Origin: Geminocystis sp050753365
GTDB taxonomy: Bacteria > Cyanobacteriota > Cyanobacteriia > Cyanobacteriales > Cyanobacteriaceae
Assembly (NCBI RefSeq): GCF_050753365.1
Contig: NZ_JBLZFY010000001.1
Span: forward strand, 100,418-164,417
DNA length: 64,000 nt
Direction: 5' to 3'
Below the pieces are notes generated by a model. The model was not told where the DNA came from. It saw nothing but the letters and a program-made list of their open reading frames with translations, and made no database searches. Position numbers and translations under genes: made by a program. This document shows, one piece after another, positions 25,587-34,770 of this stretch; positions within the stretch are counted from its first letter, which is position 1; the number at the start of each line of letters is the position of its first letter.

Positions 25587-26522
25587 TTATAATTGACTTA
25601 GAATTTCTCGATCGAGACTAAAATCCACCTCAATTTTATCTCTACCCGAAGCTAAATAATCGTTTTCAAAAGATTCTTTTAAACCCGAAATTAAGTCATA
25701 TTTAGGTTGCCAATCTAAATCTTTTTGAGCTTTGGAAATATCGGTAAAAAAATGTTGAGTTCTAATGGGAAAAGCCTTTCTTTTTCCTAAATTAAATTTC
25801 TTAGGTTCATAGTATTTTAACTCAATTTCTTCGGGATTTTTGCCCACTGCTAAAGCACAACTTTGCGCTAATCCTTTAAAAGTGACGTATCGATCGCCCG
25901 AAATATTGTATATTTGTCCTATAGCCTTAGAATTGCCTAAAACCTTACTCATAGCAATAGCTAAATCTTCTACATGACCAAATTGAGTAAAGTGTAAGCC
26001 ACCATCAGGAATTAAAATGGGGAAATTGCGCACAATTCGATCGAAAAACCATGCCTCTAAATCATTATAATTGCCCGAACCATAGATATAAACAGGGCGA
26101 ATAGAAGTAAAGGGAATCCCCTCTTTCGCTAAATATTGTTCTGTTTCATATTTCCCCTTGTGGCGACTTTGTGGGTCAACGGGATCATTTTCTCGATGGG
26201 GCATTGCTTCCGATGGTAAATATACTCCTGCCGAACTAACATAAACAAAATGAGAAACCTGATCCTTGAACAATTCTACCAAAGGTTGAGTATCACTTAA
26301 TTCCCTTCCATTGTTATCGAAAATCGCATCAAATTTTTGTCCTTTCAGTTTGTCTTTTAATAGTTGTAAATTTTTTCGATCGCAGTGTATTTGTTCAATA
26401 CCTTCCACGGGAGTAGCTTTATTGCCACGATTACACAAAACAACTTCATGTCCTTGAGCCACAAGAATTTTTGTCAGGGAAACACCGATAAAACGAGTCC
26501 CCCCCATAATTAGAATACGCAT
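25587..26522 (-). CDS. NAD-dependent epimerase-like protein, CSP41 family
   Basis: 311 residues. The Rossmann motif MGGTRFIGVSLTKIL is at 6-20, then VYVSSAGVYLPSE near 90-105. The short-chain reductase Tyr-x3-Lys is not in normal form, as in the plant chloroplast stem-loop binding proteins CSP41a/b, which bind RNA and stabilise chloroplast transcripts. The cyanobacterial members are close to CSP41b. The role here is probably RNA binding or ribosome-linked, not sugar epimerisation. A heptamer array starts 12 bp upstream of the ATG. Confidence 0.82.
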   Translation of the reverse strand: MRILIMGGTRFIGVSLTKILVAQGHEVVLCNRGNKATPVEGIEQIHCDRKNLQLLKDKLKGQKFDAIFDNNGRELSDTQPLVELFKDQVSHFVYVSSAGVYLPSEAMPHRENDPVDPQSRHKGKYETEQYLAKEGIPFTSIRPVYIYGSGNYNDLEAWFFDRIVRNFPILIPDGGLHFTQFGHVEDLAIAMSKVLGNSKAIGQIYNISGDRYVTFKGLAQSCALAVGKNPEEIELKYYEPKKFNLGKRKAFPIRTQHFFTDISKAQKDLDWQPKYDLISGLKESFENDYLASGRDKIEVDFSLDREILSQL

Positions 26523-26533
26523 ATTTAAGTAAT

Positions 26534-26568
26534 GAATAATGAATAATGAATAATGAATAATGAATAAT
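26534..26568. repeat. Heptamer tandem array GAATAAT x5 at a start codon
   Basis: Five exact GAATAAT units, starting 12 bp upstream of the CSP41-like ATG (minus strand), followed by a degenerate unit. Confidence 0.92.
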
Positions 26569-26574
26569 GAGGAA

Positions 26575-26612
26575 CGTAGGGGCTTAATATATTAAGCCCA
26601 ACCTCATCAGAA
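26575..26612. repeat. Single REP-like hairpin between csp41-like and infB genes
   Basis: GTAGGGGCTTAATATATTAA followed by GCCCAACCTCATC. It has the flanks of the BIME family (GTAGGGG and CCTCA) but a different stem (GGGCTTAA/TTAAGCCC). It lies 42 bp after the infB stop and could act in mRNA end formation. Confidence 0.65.
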
Positions 26613-26653
26613 AATAATCAGTCGGTGTTAATTCCTCATTCCTCATTTAATTC

Positions 26654-29600
26654 TTACTTTTGAGAAAGGGTACGGCGTTTAAACACCATTTCGTATGCTT
26701 CAATGCGATCGCCCTCTTGCCAATCAGCAAATTTATTAACGGCAATACCACACTCAAACCCAGAGGCAACTTCTTTGACATCATCTTTAACCCGTCTTAA
26801 AGAATCTAAGTTACCGTTATAGACAATTTGTCCATTGCGAATCACTCGAATAAAGCGGTTTCTGAGGACTTTTCCAGATTGAACATAACAACCAGCCACA
26901 GCACCTTTACCAACGGCAAATACCGCACGAACTTGAGCAACCCCAAGGCTTTCTTCGATTTCTTCGGGATCGAGTAATCCTTCCATCGCCCCTTCAATTT
27001 CATCGAGCAATTTATAGATTACGTTGTATTCCCGAATGTCCACTCCTTCCTGTTCGGCGGCTTGTCGAGCGTTAGGGGCTAAAGTTGTGTTAAATCCAAT
27101 TACGACAGCACCACTAGCGGCAGCTAAATCCACGTCGGTTTCTGTTACTTCTCCTGCACCCGAAAGCAAGACTCGAATTTGTACTTCTTTTTGAGGAAGT
27201 TGTTTTAAAGAGCCTAAAATCGCTTCCACCGAACCTTGTACATCAGCTTTGATGATTAAGTTTAGTTCTTTTAAGTCTCCTTGTTGAGCTTGTGCTGATA
27301 AAGAGCTTAATGTTACACGGCGAGAGGATAAGGCTTGTTGTAAACGGGTATCTCGACGTTCTTGCGCACGGGCTTCGGCGATGGCTTTGGCTTCTTTTTC
27401 GTTTTTGTAAACGTCAAATTCATCTCCTGCCGCTGGTACTTCATTTAAGCCCAATACTTCCACCGCAAAAGACGGAGTTGCGTCTTCAACTTTATCGCCT
27501 CGATCGTCAATCATTGCCCGAATTTTACCTGCTACTGAACCTGCTACGATGACATCTCCTACTCTCAATGTACCATTTTGTACTAATAAAGTAGCAACAG
27601 GACCTCTGGCTCGATCGAGGTGAGCTTCAATAACTGTACCTTTTGCCATTCGATCGGGATTAGCGGATAGTTGTTCCATTTCTGCCACTAAAACGATCAT
27701 CTCTAAGAGAGTGTCTAAATTATGCCCATTTAAAGCACTAACAGGCACCATGACAGTATCACCGCCCCAGTCTTCGGGTACTAATTGTAAGTCCACTAAT
27801 TCCTGTTTAACTCGATCGGGATTAGAGTCGGGTTTGTCCACCTTATTAATGGCTACCACAATGGGAACTTTCGCCGCTCTGGCGTGACTGATCGCCTCTT
27901 TTGTTTGAGGTCTTACGCCGTCATCCGCCGCAACTACTAACACCGCAATATCGGTTACTTTTGCACCCCTTGCCCTCATGGCGGTAAAGGCTTCGTGACC
28001 GGGGGTATCTAAAAATACAATCTGTTGAGTTTTGCCTTCATGTTCCACATCCACATGATAAGCTCCAATGTGCTGAGTAATGCCTCCTGCTTCTCCTTGT
28101 ACAACTTTTGTGTTTCTGATAGAGTCTAAAAGGGTAGTTTTACCGTGATCAACGTGACCCATAATGGTAACAACGGGAGGACGACTTTGAAGACTATCAA
28201 GATCAGTTTCTGTGATCATCTCAGTTTTCTTAGCACTGGCTTTTTCTTCTTCGGTAATCACTTCTACTCCTAAATCGGAAGCCACGATTTTGGCAATTTC
28301 CAGATCAAGAGTTTCGGTAATATTAACCGCAATACCTTTAAAGAATAAGAGTTTGATAATTTCTGTGTCTGGTGTCTTGAGTAAATCCGCTAATTCTCTG
28401 AGGGTAGGACTTTGTTTTAAAACAATAAATTCAGGGGGTTGTTCTTTCTCCGCCTTGACTTTTTTATCAACTTTGAACTCAGTCTTGTCTAATTTAGGTT
28501 TTTGTTTACGGGGCGATCGAGCTTTTTCAGGGGGTTTAGGTTGTTGACTAACCTGTTTCTCAGGACGTGCTAAGGCTAAATTGAGGAACTCATTATCAGC
28601 ATCATCATCATCTAAATAGTCCGTTAAATCGTCATCATCGTCATCAATGAGCAGTGAACGGCGTTTCTTAGCTGTTTTTTTAGCTTCTTTACTATCGTCA
28701 TCATCATCCCATACGGCAGTTTCGCCTTTTTCCAAAGGTTTCTTAATTTTCTGCTTAATGCGCTTGGGTTTTTCCAATAAAATTGGTTCTGCATCAAAAT
28801 CATCATCAGTTGAAGCTACTGCAGTATCATCAATTTCCTCGTCTAAATCTAAGTCTGGTTCAACAATAGCAACTGGTCTTTGAGGTGGTCGATGTAATTT
28901 AGGTTTCGGAGTCGCTTTTAAATTCTCTTTTTCTGTGGCATCATCTTTCGCCACTAAAGGACGTGGAGGCTTCACAGTTTTTTCTGTAGGCTCTTTTGCG
29001 ACTTCTGGACTGTCAAAATCTTTCCGTCGTTGATTATTTTTATTACCTCGACGAGGGGCATTAGTTTTATTCCCATTATTGGCGATTTTGGGACGGGGTT
29101 TTTTGTCTTCTTCACTTATAGAGACAACAGGGGGTTTTTTTGCTCCACCATCATCAGAAGAATTGTTACTTTTTTGAGACTCATTAGGGCGTTGAGGCAC
29201 GGAAGGAGGAGATTTTAGAGTTGGTTTACTGGCAGTGATAAGAGTTTTAGGAGATGTTGTTTTAGGAGATGTACCTTGAGAACTATTATTGTTCGCCACT
29301 GAATCAGAAGATGAGGGCATTTGAGGACGAGGGGGGCTTAATAAGGTAGGAGGCTCTTTCCCCTCGGTGGAAGACTGATGACTGCTATATACTGCAAGAA
29401 TTTCTTGCTTTTTATTCTTAGTTTTCAATTCTGGTGATGCTAAATTTTTTTGTTCTTTATGGTGGGTTGTTGTTGTCTTTTTGACTTGGTTATTAACAGA
29501 GGTCATAGGATAGTTTTTTGCTACTTCTTTGATGTTGTCAGCCTGAGATTCTGTGATAGTACTACTATGGTTCTTCACATCGATCGATAAACGAGAACAT

Positions 29601-29674
29601 ATTTCTAATACGTCCTTATTATCCAACTCAAGTTCTTTTGATAAATCGTATATTCTTACTTTTCCGTTTTTCAT
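26654..29674 (-). CDS. infB: Translation initiation factor IF-2
   Basis: 1006 residues from the ATG at 29674 (MKNGKVRIYDLSKELELDNK); an ATG two codons earlier is possible. It delivers fMet-tRNA to the ribosome with GTP. The N-terminal IF2-N domain is followed by a long low-complexity Pro/Lys/Asp region to about residue 420, as usual in cyanobacteria. A second IF2-N follows, then the G domain with GHVDHGKTTL near 510, DTPGHEAF and NKVDKP, and domains II-IV ending in the initiator-tRNA-binding part (FECGIAVNKFADWQEGD). The usual upstream nusA/ylxR genes are not present; the next gene upstream is tic22-like, on the other strand. Confidence 0.97.
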   Translation of the reverse strand: MKNGKVRIYDLSKELELDNKDVLEICSRLSIDVKNHSSTITESQADNIKEVAKNYPMTSVNNQVKKTTTTHHKEQKNLASPELKTKNKKQEILAVYSSHQSSTEGKEPPTLLSPPRPQMPSSSDSVANNNSSQGTSPKTTSPKTLITASKPTLKSPPSVPQRPNESQKSNNSSDDGGAKKPPVVSISEEDKKPRPKIANNGNKTNAPRRGNKNNQRRKDFDSPEVAKEPTEKTVKPPRPLVAKDDATEKENLKATPKPKLHRPPQRPVAIVEPDLDLDEEIDDTAVASTDDDFDAEPILLEKPKRIKQKIKKPLEKGETAVWDDDDDSKEAKKTAKKRRSLLIDDDDDDLTDYLDDDDADNEFLNLALARPEKQVSQQPKPPEKARSPRKQKPKLDKTEFKVDKKVKAEKEQPPEFIVLKQSPTLRELADLLKTPDTEIIKLLFFKGIAVNITETLDLEIAKIVASDLGVEVITEEEKASAKKTEMITETDLDSLQSRPPVVTIMGHVDHGKTTLLDSIRNTKVVQGEAGGITQHIGAYHVDVEHEGKTQQIVFLDTPGHEAFTAMRARGAKVTDIAVLVVAADDGVRPQTKEAISHARAAKVPIVVAINKVDKPDSNPDRVKQELVDLQLVPEDWGGDTVMVPVSALNGHNLDTLLEMIVLVAEMEQLSANPDRMAKGTVIEAHLDRARGPVATLLVQNGTLRVGDVIVAGSVAGKIRAMIDDRGDKVEDATPSFAVEVLGLNEVPAAGDEFDVYKNEKEAKAIAEARAQERRDTRLQQALSSRRVTLSSLSAQAQQGDLKELNLIIKADVQGSVEAILGSLKQLPQKEVQIRVLLSGAGEVTETDVDLAAASGAVVIGFNTTLAPNARQAAEQEGVDIREYNVIYKLLDEIEGAMEGLLDPEEIEESLGVAQVRAVFAVGKGAVAGCYVQSGKVLRNRFIRVIRNGQIVYNGNLDSLRRVKDDVKEVASGFECGIAVNKFADWQEGDRIEAYEMVFKRRTLSQK

Positions 29675-29680
29675 CCACAA

Positions 29681-30103
29681 ATTGCCCTAATTGTACTATA
29701 TTATAACTGTTTTTACTAATTTTAGTTAGATTTTACATTTTATTAGAATTTACGACCTTAGTGAATAACAGAAGAATTGATATTGCTCTGCTATTATGGT
29801 TTTAGGTGTAGAATCCTGTTGATTAAATTTAACTGTGTAAATCCTATTATATTTAATTCTGATCTATTTAATAAAGGTGAGGGATATTTAAAAAAAATGT
29901 CAACTCTGAAATCAAGTGATATAGTGGGAAAAAGCACGGGAATCTTTTTTGGGAAAGAATAAATCATTTCCACCAAAAGCGTCACCTAGTAAAGATTTTA
30001 ATAATCTTCGATCCTGATTAAATGGTTTTGACTTGAAACTATCCATCTCAAATAATCGTCTTTCCCACAGAATATAAATATTTATTATCTTTCTTTCAAC
30101 CTT
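29681..30103. other. Intergenic region upstream of infB and the Tic22-like gene
   Basis: About 420 bp. Two overlapping open frames of about 60 codons on opposite strands (29777-29985) have no start context or recognisable sequence, so I do not call them. The region must hold the infB and tic22-like promoters. Confidence 0.5.
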
Positions 30104-30832
30104 ATGAAAAATAAATCCTTATTAACTCAAATTAAAAATGTTAGTTTAATTGGAGCTACCGTTATTGGTTGTTGGTTAACGAATACCACTAAATTGTTAG
30201 CTTTACCCCAAGAGGTGATCATTCAGAAACTTCGTCCGATCCCTGTTTTTACGATTGCTGATGCTCAAGGTGCGCCTTTGATTGCCTCTAATGAAGAAAA
30301 TGCGAAAGTGGCAGGAGTATTTATCAGTAAACAGGATGCTAATAGTTTTGTCGATCGATTAAAAAAAGATAATCCAACTTTAGGAAATCAAGTACAAGTA
30401 ATCCCTGTGTCACTAGGCGAAATCTTTGAATTAGCGGAAGCAAATGCTAAAGAAAAAGAACCTGTTATCTTTGCCTATGTACCTACTCAAGCTCAAGTTG
30501 AACAGGCAAAAAAATTAAATAATCAATATCAGTCTGGAGTGCCTTTATTCGTGGCTAAAGCAGGAGATGATCAGGGTTATTTAACGATTAAACAAAATGA
30601 TCAAGAAGTAATTCCCTTTTTCTTTGATCAACAGCAAGTACAACAATTAGTGGACAATTTCAAAAAAGCACAACCTGATTTAGCAGGTAGTGTCAAAATT
30701 GATGTAGTGATTTTAGAGGGTGTATTAGAAGCCTTAAAAGAGGGTAATGATGAAATGTTAACGAAAATTGTTTTGTGGCCTTCTAAGGAGTCGATCGACT
30801 TTTTACGCGCTAATGCCCCCAACCAGAACTAA
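30104..30832 (+). CDS. Tic22-family periplasmic chaperone-like protein
   Basis: 242 residues. The N-terminal signal segment ends near residue 33 (TTKLLALPQ). The two-lobed Tic22 pattern is visible: KLRPIPVFTIADAQGAPLIA then VAGVFISKQDANSFVDRL, and a second half GVPLFVAKAGDDQGYL then VIPFFFDQQQVQQLVD. Cyanobacterial Tic22 is a periplasmic protein linked to Omp85 outer-membrane biogenesis and is a relative of the chloroplast import factor. A 12-unit heptamer array begins 2 bp after its stop. Confidence 0.9.
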   Translation: MKNKSLLTQIKNVSLIGATVIGCWLTNTTKLLALPQEVIIQKLRPIPVFTIADAQGAPLIASNEENAKVAGVFISKQDANSFVDRLKKDNPTLGNQVQVIPVSLGEIFELAEANAKEKEPVIFAYVPTQAQVEQAKKLNNQYQSGVPLFVAKAGDDQGYLTIKQNDQEVIPFFFDQQQVQQLVDNFKKAQPDLAGSVKIDVVILEGVLEALKEGNDEMLTKIVLWPSKESIDFLRANAPNQN

Positions 30833-30833
30833 T

Positions 30834-30917
30834 GAGTAATGAGTAATGAGTAATAAGTAATAAGTAATGAGTAATAAGTAATGAGTAATAAGTAATAAGT
30901 AATAGGTAATAAGTAAT
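30834..30917. repeat. Heptamer tandem array GAGTAAT/AAGTAAT x12
   Basis: Exactly 84 bp made of 12 units, mixed GAGTAAT and AAGTAAT with one AGGTAAT. It starts 2 bp after the tic22-like stop and ends 23 bp before the next ATG, so it fills nearly the whole spacer. Confidence 0.95.
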
Positions 30918-30940
30918 ATTAAAACAATCCCTAATTGTCT

Positions 30941-31825
30941 ATGATTTGGAATTTCGATCGAGCATTATTAATACAAGGAATTGATCAACCAAAAGCATTG
31001 TCTTATCTGCAAGAACTAAATTTAGATAATCAAGATATTATGGCAGGAATTGGGGATCAATATATCGGGGAGCAAATAGAAAATATCCTTATTTTTGATT
31101 TAGTTACAGAGGCAATAACTGCTTATCCAAATATCCAAACTTCTCTAATTTTTAGTCATCCTTATAATGTCTTAAATGCAGGTTTAGAAGCGATCGAAGC
31201 GGGTATAAAACAACTGATTATTTATAGTGAAAAGATACCGCCTTTGGATTTGATGAAATTATGGCAACAAGCTAAAAATCAAGAGGTACAAATATTAGGG
31301 GCTTCTCAAGGGGGAATGTTAATCCCTGAAAAACTTTGTTGGGGAGTCAGTAATGCTGATTTATATACTTCTGGTTCGATCGCACTGATTAATTATGGCG
31401 ATGCGATTATTAGTACTGAAATCGCTTTATTTTTACAAAAACATAATTTAGGTACTTCGATCGTTCTTAATGTCGGTAACGAAAAATTTATTGATATTGA
31501 TTGGGACTTTTTGTTAGGAATATTAAGAGATCATGAGTCCACAGAAGTCATTTTGATTAGTATAAATGATTGTTCTAATATTGATGCTGAAAAATTTATT
31601 AAGGCTTTAAATCAAGTACAAAATAAGTCGATTATTGTTTATTTATTAGACCCTAATAATCTGAAATTTATTATTCAAAATAATAGTGCTAAAATCATTA
31701 CAGATCAAATTCCTCAATATCTGAATAGAGTTTTATCACCTCAATATTTTCAAGATTCTTTACAAGAACAAGGAATTACCGTCATTCAAGACATTTTTGA
31801 AGTTTTACCATTGTTAAAAAAATAA
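30941..31825 (+). CDS. Divergent succinyl-CoA synthetase alpha-like protein
   Basis: About 294 residues from the ATG at 30941; an in-frame TTG at 30935 is less likely. The layout follows SucD: an N-terminal CoA-binding Rossmann half (RALLIQGIDQPKALSYL, then SLIFSHPYNVLNAGLEAIEAGIKQLII), GASQGGMLIPEKL at the place of GPNCPGVITP, and a C-terminal ligase-like half (GSIALINYGDAIISTEIA, VLNVGNEKFIDIDWDF). The phospho-histidine segment (GHAGA-type) that follows in real SucD is not found, so catalysis is doubtful. It may be a CoA-binding scaffold or a degenerate paralogue. No sucC is adjacent. Confidence 0.6.
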   Translation: MIWNFDRALLIQGIDQPKALSYLQELNLDNQDIMAGIGDQYIGEQIENILIFDLVTEAITAYPNIQTSLIFSHPYNVLNAGLEAIEAGIKQLIIYSEKIPPLDLMKLWQQAKNQEVQILGASQGGMLIPEKLCWGVSNADLYTSGSIALINYGDAIISTEIALFLQKHNLGTSIVLNVGNEKFIDIDWDFLLGILRDHESTEVILISINDCSNIDAEKFIKALNQVQNKSIIVYLLDPNNLKFIIQNNSAKIITDQIPQYLNRVLSPQYFQDSLQEQGITVIQDIFEVLPLLKK

Positions 31826-31838
31826 GGACATTTTTGTA

Positions 31839-32312
31839 TTATTCTTGATTTTCTGATTGATTTTCCTCTTCTCTTAATTCTCGCAAAATCTCAGCAATTT
31901 TAGCTTGTCGATCGTCTATTTGGTCAAAACGACTATAAAAGTCTGATTGTATTTCATAAAAATCTGCCATAGAACGAGTTAAGCGACCTAAAAGTAAATA
32001 TAACCCTTTACGGTCTTTTTCCCATTGTTCTCGGTCTTTTTCCCATTGTTTACGATCTTCTGTCCATTGATTAGTTAAGGCTTCGATCGCACGAGCATTA
32101 GAGTCAGTTCGTTGTCTAGTTTGCTCTAAACCTTGTGCGAGTTGATTCGTTGTTTGTTTTGTTTGCTCTAAACCTTGTACGAGTTGATCCGTTGTTTGTT
32201 TTGTTTGCTCTAAACCTTGTACAAGTTGATCCGTTGTTTGTTTCGTTTGTGCTAAACCTTGTAAAATTTTATCTGCTAAGGCTTCTAATCTATCTAATCT
32301 ATCTTGTGACAT
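31839..32312 (-). CDS. Coiled-coil protein with 14-residue repeats
   Basis: 157 residues from the in-frame ATG at 32312 (MSQDRLDRLEALADKILQGL); an upstream ATG gives 16 more unconvincing residues. Four tandem copies of a 14-residue (42-bp) unit close to GLEQTKQTTDQLVQ run from about residue 20 to 70. A Trp/Lys/Asp repeat (QWEKDREQWEKDRK) follows, and a C-terminal helix ends EILRELREEENQSENQE. The heptad pattern predicts a long coiled coil. It has no signal peptide. It resembles small cyanobacterial coiled-coil hypothetical proteins; function unknown. Confidence 0.75.
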   Translation of the reverse strand: MSQDRLDRLEALADKILQGLAQTKQTTDQLVQGLEQTKQTTDQLVQGLEQTKQTTNQLAQGLEQTRQRTDSNARAIEALTNQWTEDRKQWEKDREQWEKDRKGLYLLLGRLTRSMADFYEIQSDFYSRFDQIDDRQAKIAEILRELREEENQSENQE

Positions 32313-32511
32313 AATCTTACTAATAATTTCAAATTGTTTAATAATTATAGCGTGTATCAAAAACCGTTTTTACCATTACAAGAGAGCCTATTTCCTATTG
32401 ATCATAACAATAATTGCTATATTGTAACTGAGAAGCTAGAAATAAAATGCTTCTTGTTTTAGTGGTATCTTAAAATATGATTTTAAATAAATTTTTATCG
32501 TAAAAACTATT

Positions 32512-33669
32512 ATGAAAGCAATGATTTTGGCTGCGGGGAAGGGAACTCGTGTACGTCCTATTACTCATACTATCCCTAAACCTTTAATCCCTATTTTGCA
32601 AAAACCCGTAATGGAGTTTCTCGTTGAACTTTTAAGGCAACATGGGTTTAATCAAATAATGGTAAACGTCAGTCATTTAGCGGAAGAAATTGAAAACTAT
32701 TTTCGAGATGGACAACGTTTTGGGGTAGAAATTGGTTATTCTTTTGAAGGGCGCATTGTGGATGGTGAATTAGTGGGAGAGGCTTTAGGTTCGGCAGGAG
32801 GGTTAAAGAAAATTCAAGAATTTAATCCTTTTTTTGATGATACTTTTGTGGTTTTATGTGGTGATGCTTTAATTGATCTGGATTTGACGGAAGTGGTCAA
32901 AAAACATAAGGAGAAAGGTGCGATCGCAACAGTAGTAACAAAATCTGTACCGAAAGAGGAAGTCTCTAGCTATGGGGTAGTAGTAACGGATGAGGATGAT
33001 AAAATTTTAGCTTTCCAAGAAAAACCTTCTATAGAAGAAGCATTAAGCACTCAAATCAACACAGGGATTTACATTTTTGAACCAGAAATTATAGATTATA
33101 TTCCAGCAGGTCAAGAGTATGATATTGGTAGTGAGTTATTCCCTAAATTAGTCGAATTAAATTTACCTTTCTACGCTGTGAATATGGAATTTGAATGGGT
33201 TGACATCGGTAAAGTACCAGATTATTGGGAGGCAGTTCGATCGGTCCTTAAGGGGGAAGTTAAAAATGTAGAAATACCGGGTAAAGAAGTTCAACAGGGA
33301 GTATATACGGGGTTAAATGTGTCAGTAAATTGGGATAAAGTAGATATAACTCCTCCTGTTTATATCGGTGCGATGACTCACATCGAAGATGGAGCAAAAA
33401 TTGTGGGTCCGAGTATGATCGGTCCTAACTGTTGGATTTGTGAAGATGCTACTGTTGATAATAGTGTTATTTTTGAGTATTCCCGTTTAGGATCAGGGGT
33501 GCGTTTAGTGGATAAACTGGTATTTGGTCGTTATTGTGTTGACAAAAACGGTATTGCCATCGATGTTCAAGCCGCCGCTATTGACTGGTTAATTACAGAT
33601 ACTCGTAAAGATTTAGTGGAAACTTCTCAAAAGAATCCACTGATTGCAGAGATTGTTAATAATTCTTAA
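32512..33669 (+). CDS. Sugar-phosphate nucleotidyltransferase (mannose-1-phosphate guanylyltransferase type)
   Basis: 385 residues. The N-terminal nucleotidyl-transferase domain has MILAAGKGTRVRPITHTIPK as its signature (3-22), GGLKKI near 101 and VVLCGDALIDLD at about 119-130. The C-terminal part (residues 255-350) is a left-handed beta-helix (VYIGAMTHIEDGAKIVGPSM). It produces an NDP-sugar for polysaccharide or lipopolysaccharide assembly. The exact sugar cannot be told. Confidence 0.85.
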   Translation: MKAMILAAGKGTRVRPITHTIPKPLIPILQKPVMEFLVELLRQHGFNQIMVNVSHLAEEIENYFRDGQRFGVEIGYSFEGRIVDGELVGEALGSAGGLKKIQEFNPFFDDTFVVLCGDALIDLDLTEVVKKHKEKGAIATVVTKSVPKEEVSSYGVVVTDEDDKILAFQEKPSIEEALSTQINTGIYIFEPEIIDYIPAGQEYDIGSELFPKLVELNLPFYAVNMEFEWVDIGKVPDYWEAVRSVLKGEVKNVEIPGKEVQQGVYTGLNVSVNWDKVDITPPVYIGAMTHIEDGAKIVGPSMIGPNCWICEDATVDNSVIFEYSRLGSGVRLVDKLVFGRYCVDKNGIAIDVQAAAIDWLITDTRKDLVETSQKNPLIAEIVNNS

Positions 33670-33758
33670 GTAATGAGGAATGAAGAATTAAGAATGAACA
33701 TATTTTACCTATTACCTCCTCTCATCTAAAGACTATGGTGCGCAACCCCTAATTATTA

Positions 33759-34694
33759 ATGGACAATCACTTAGAATTAATAGTCACCGACGGCGGTGAA
33801 AGAATGGATTTATGGTTAGCCGATCGAATTACAGATTTATCTCGATCGAGACTACAAAAAATCATCGAACAAGGACAAGTATCATTAAATCAGGAAATTT
33901 GCCTTCAAAAAAAGACGATTTTAAAATCAGGGGATGTGATTAATATTGACATTCCACCTCCTATAACTTCATCGGTAATGCCCCAATCTATACCCCTAAA
34001 TATTCTCTATGAAGACGAATACCTAATCATTATCAATAAACCTGCTAACTTTGTGGTACATCCTTCCCCCGGACATCAAGACGGCACTTTAGTCAATGCT
34101 TTATTAGCCCATTGTCCTGATTTACAAGGCATTGGAGGAGTAGAGCGCCCCGGTATCGTGCATCGCTTAGACAAAGATACTACTGGAGTGATGGTAGTGG
34201 CGAAAACAGAGCCAGTTTTACGCAGTTTACAGGGGCAAATCAAGGCGAAAACCGCCACTCGTGAATATTTTGGGGTGGTATATGGATCGCCCAAAGAAGA
34301 CTCTGGAATGGTTAATTTACCTATCGGAAGGCATCCAGTCGATCGAAAAAAAATGGCAGTTGTGCCTGTGGAAAAAGGTGGTAGAGAAGCTGTAACCCAT
34401 TGGCAACTAGAAGAAAGATTAGGTAATTATAGTTTGATTAAGTTTCAATTAGAAACAGGGAGAACCCACCAAATACGAGTTCATGCTAGTTATATTAAAC
34501 ATCCTATTGTCGGTGATCCCTTGTATAGTGCTGGTCACTCCGTTGGTGTCAATTTGACGGGACAAGCCTTACACGCTTTTCGACTAACTTTAACTCATCC
34601 TATTACACAAGAATTTATTGAGTCGATCGCTCCCTTACCCCCTGAGATGGAGAAATTATTAAGAATTTTGAGAACTATTCATAATAAGTCCTGA
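33759..34694 (+). CDS. RluA-family pseudouridine synthase (RluD-like)
   Basis: 311 residues. The N-terminal S4 RNA-binding domain is at about 12-72 (RLQKIIEQGQVSLNQ), and the catalytic domain has the RluA signature HRLDKDTTG with Asp138. Later RTHQIRVHASYIKHPIVGDP is intact. S4 plus this core fits RluD, which modifies helix 69 of 23S rRNA, but RluC-like specificity is possible. Confidence 0.9.
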   Translation: MDNHLELIVTDGGERMDLWLADRITDLSRSRLQKIIEQGQVSLNQEICLQKKTILKSGDVINIDIPPPITSSVMPQSIPLNILYEDEYLIIINKPANFVVHPSPGHQDGTLVNALLAHCPDLQGIGGVERPGIVHRLDKDTTGVMVVAKTEPVLRSLQGQIKAKTATREYFGVVYGSPKEDSGMVNLPIGRHPVDRKKMAVVPVEKGGREAVTHWQLEERLGNYSLIKFQLETGRTHQIRVHASYIKHPIVGDPLYSAGHSVGVNLTGQALHAFRLTLTHPITQEFIESIAPLPPEMEKLLRILRTIHNKS

Positions 34695-34700
34695 TTTTTG

Positions 34701-34731
34701 CAAAAAAAAAACGATCGAATAGTGATCGTTT
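34701..34731 (-). terminator. Intrinsic terminator of the porin gene
   Basis: The 8-bp stem AAACGATC/GATCGTTT with a 7-nt loop is followed on the minus strand by a run of nine or ten T. It lies about 40 bp past the porin stop. On the plus strand there is no T-run, so it terminates the minus-strand gene. The stem contains a CGATCG core. Confidence 0.8.
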
Positions 34732-34770
34732 AAAATAAGAATAAGGTTTAAAAACAAAAGGGAGGGGCAA

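Noticed and set aside
28212..29218. Several frames opposite infB
   Set aside because: Shadows of the low-complexity Lys/Asp/Pro region of IF-2.
29777..29985. Two overlapping short open frames upstream of infB
   Set aside because: They lie on opposite strands over the same bases with no recognisable sequence, codon pattern or ribosome-binding site.
30834..30917. CRISPR array
   Set aside because: The 7-bp units are directly adjacent with no spacers, and no cas genes are present.
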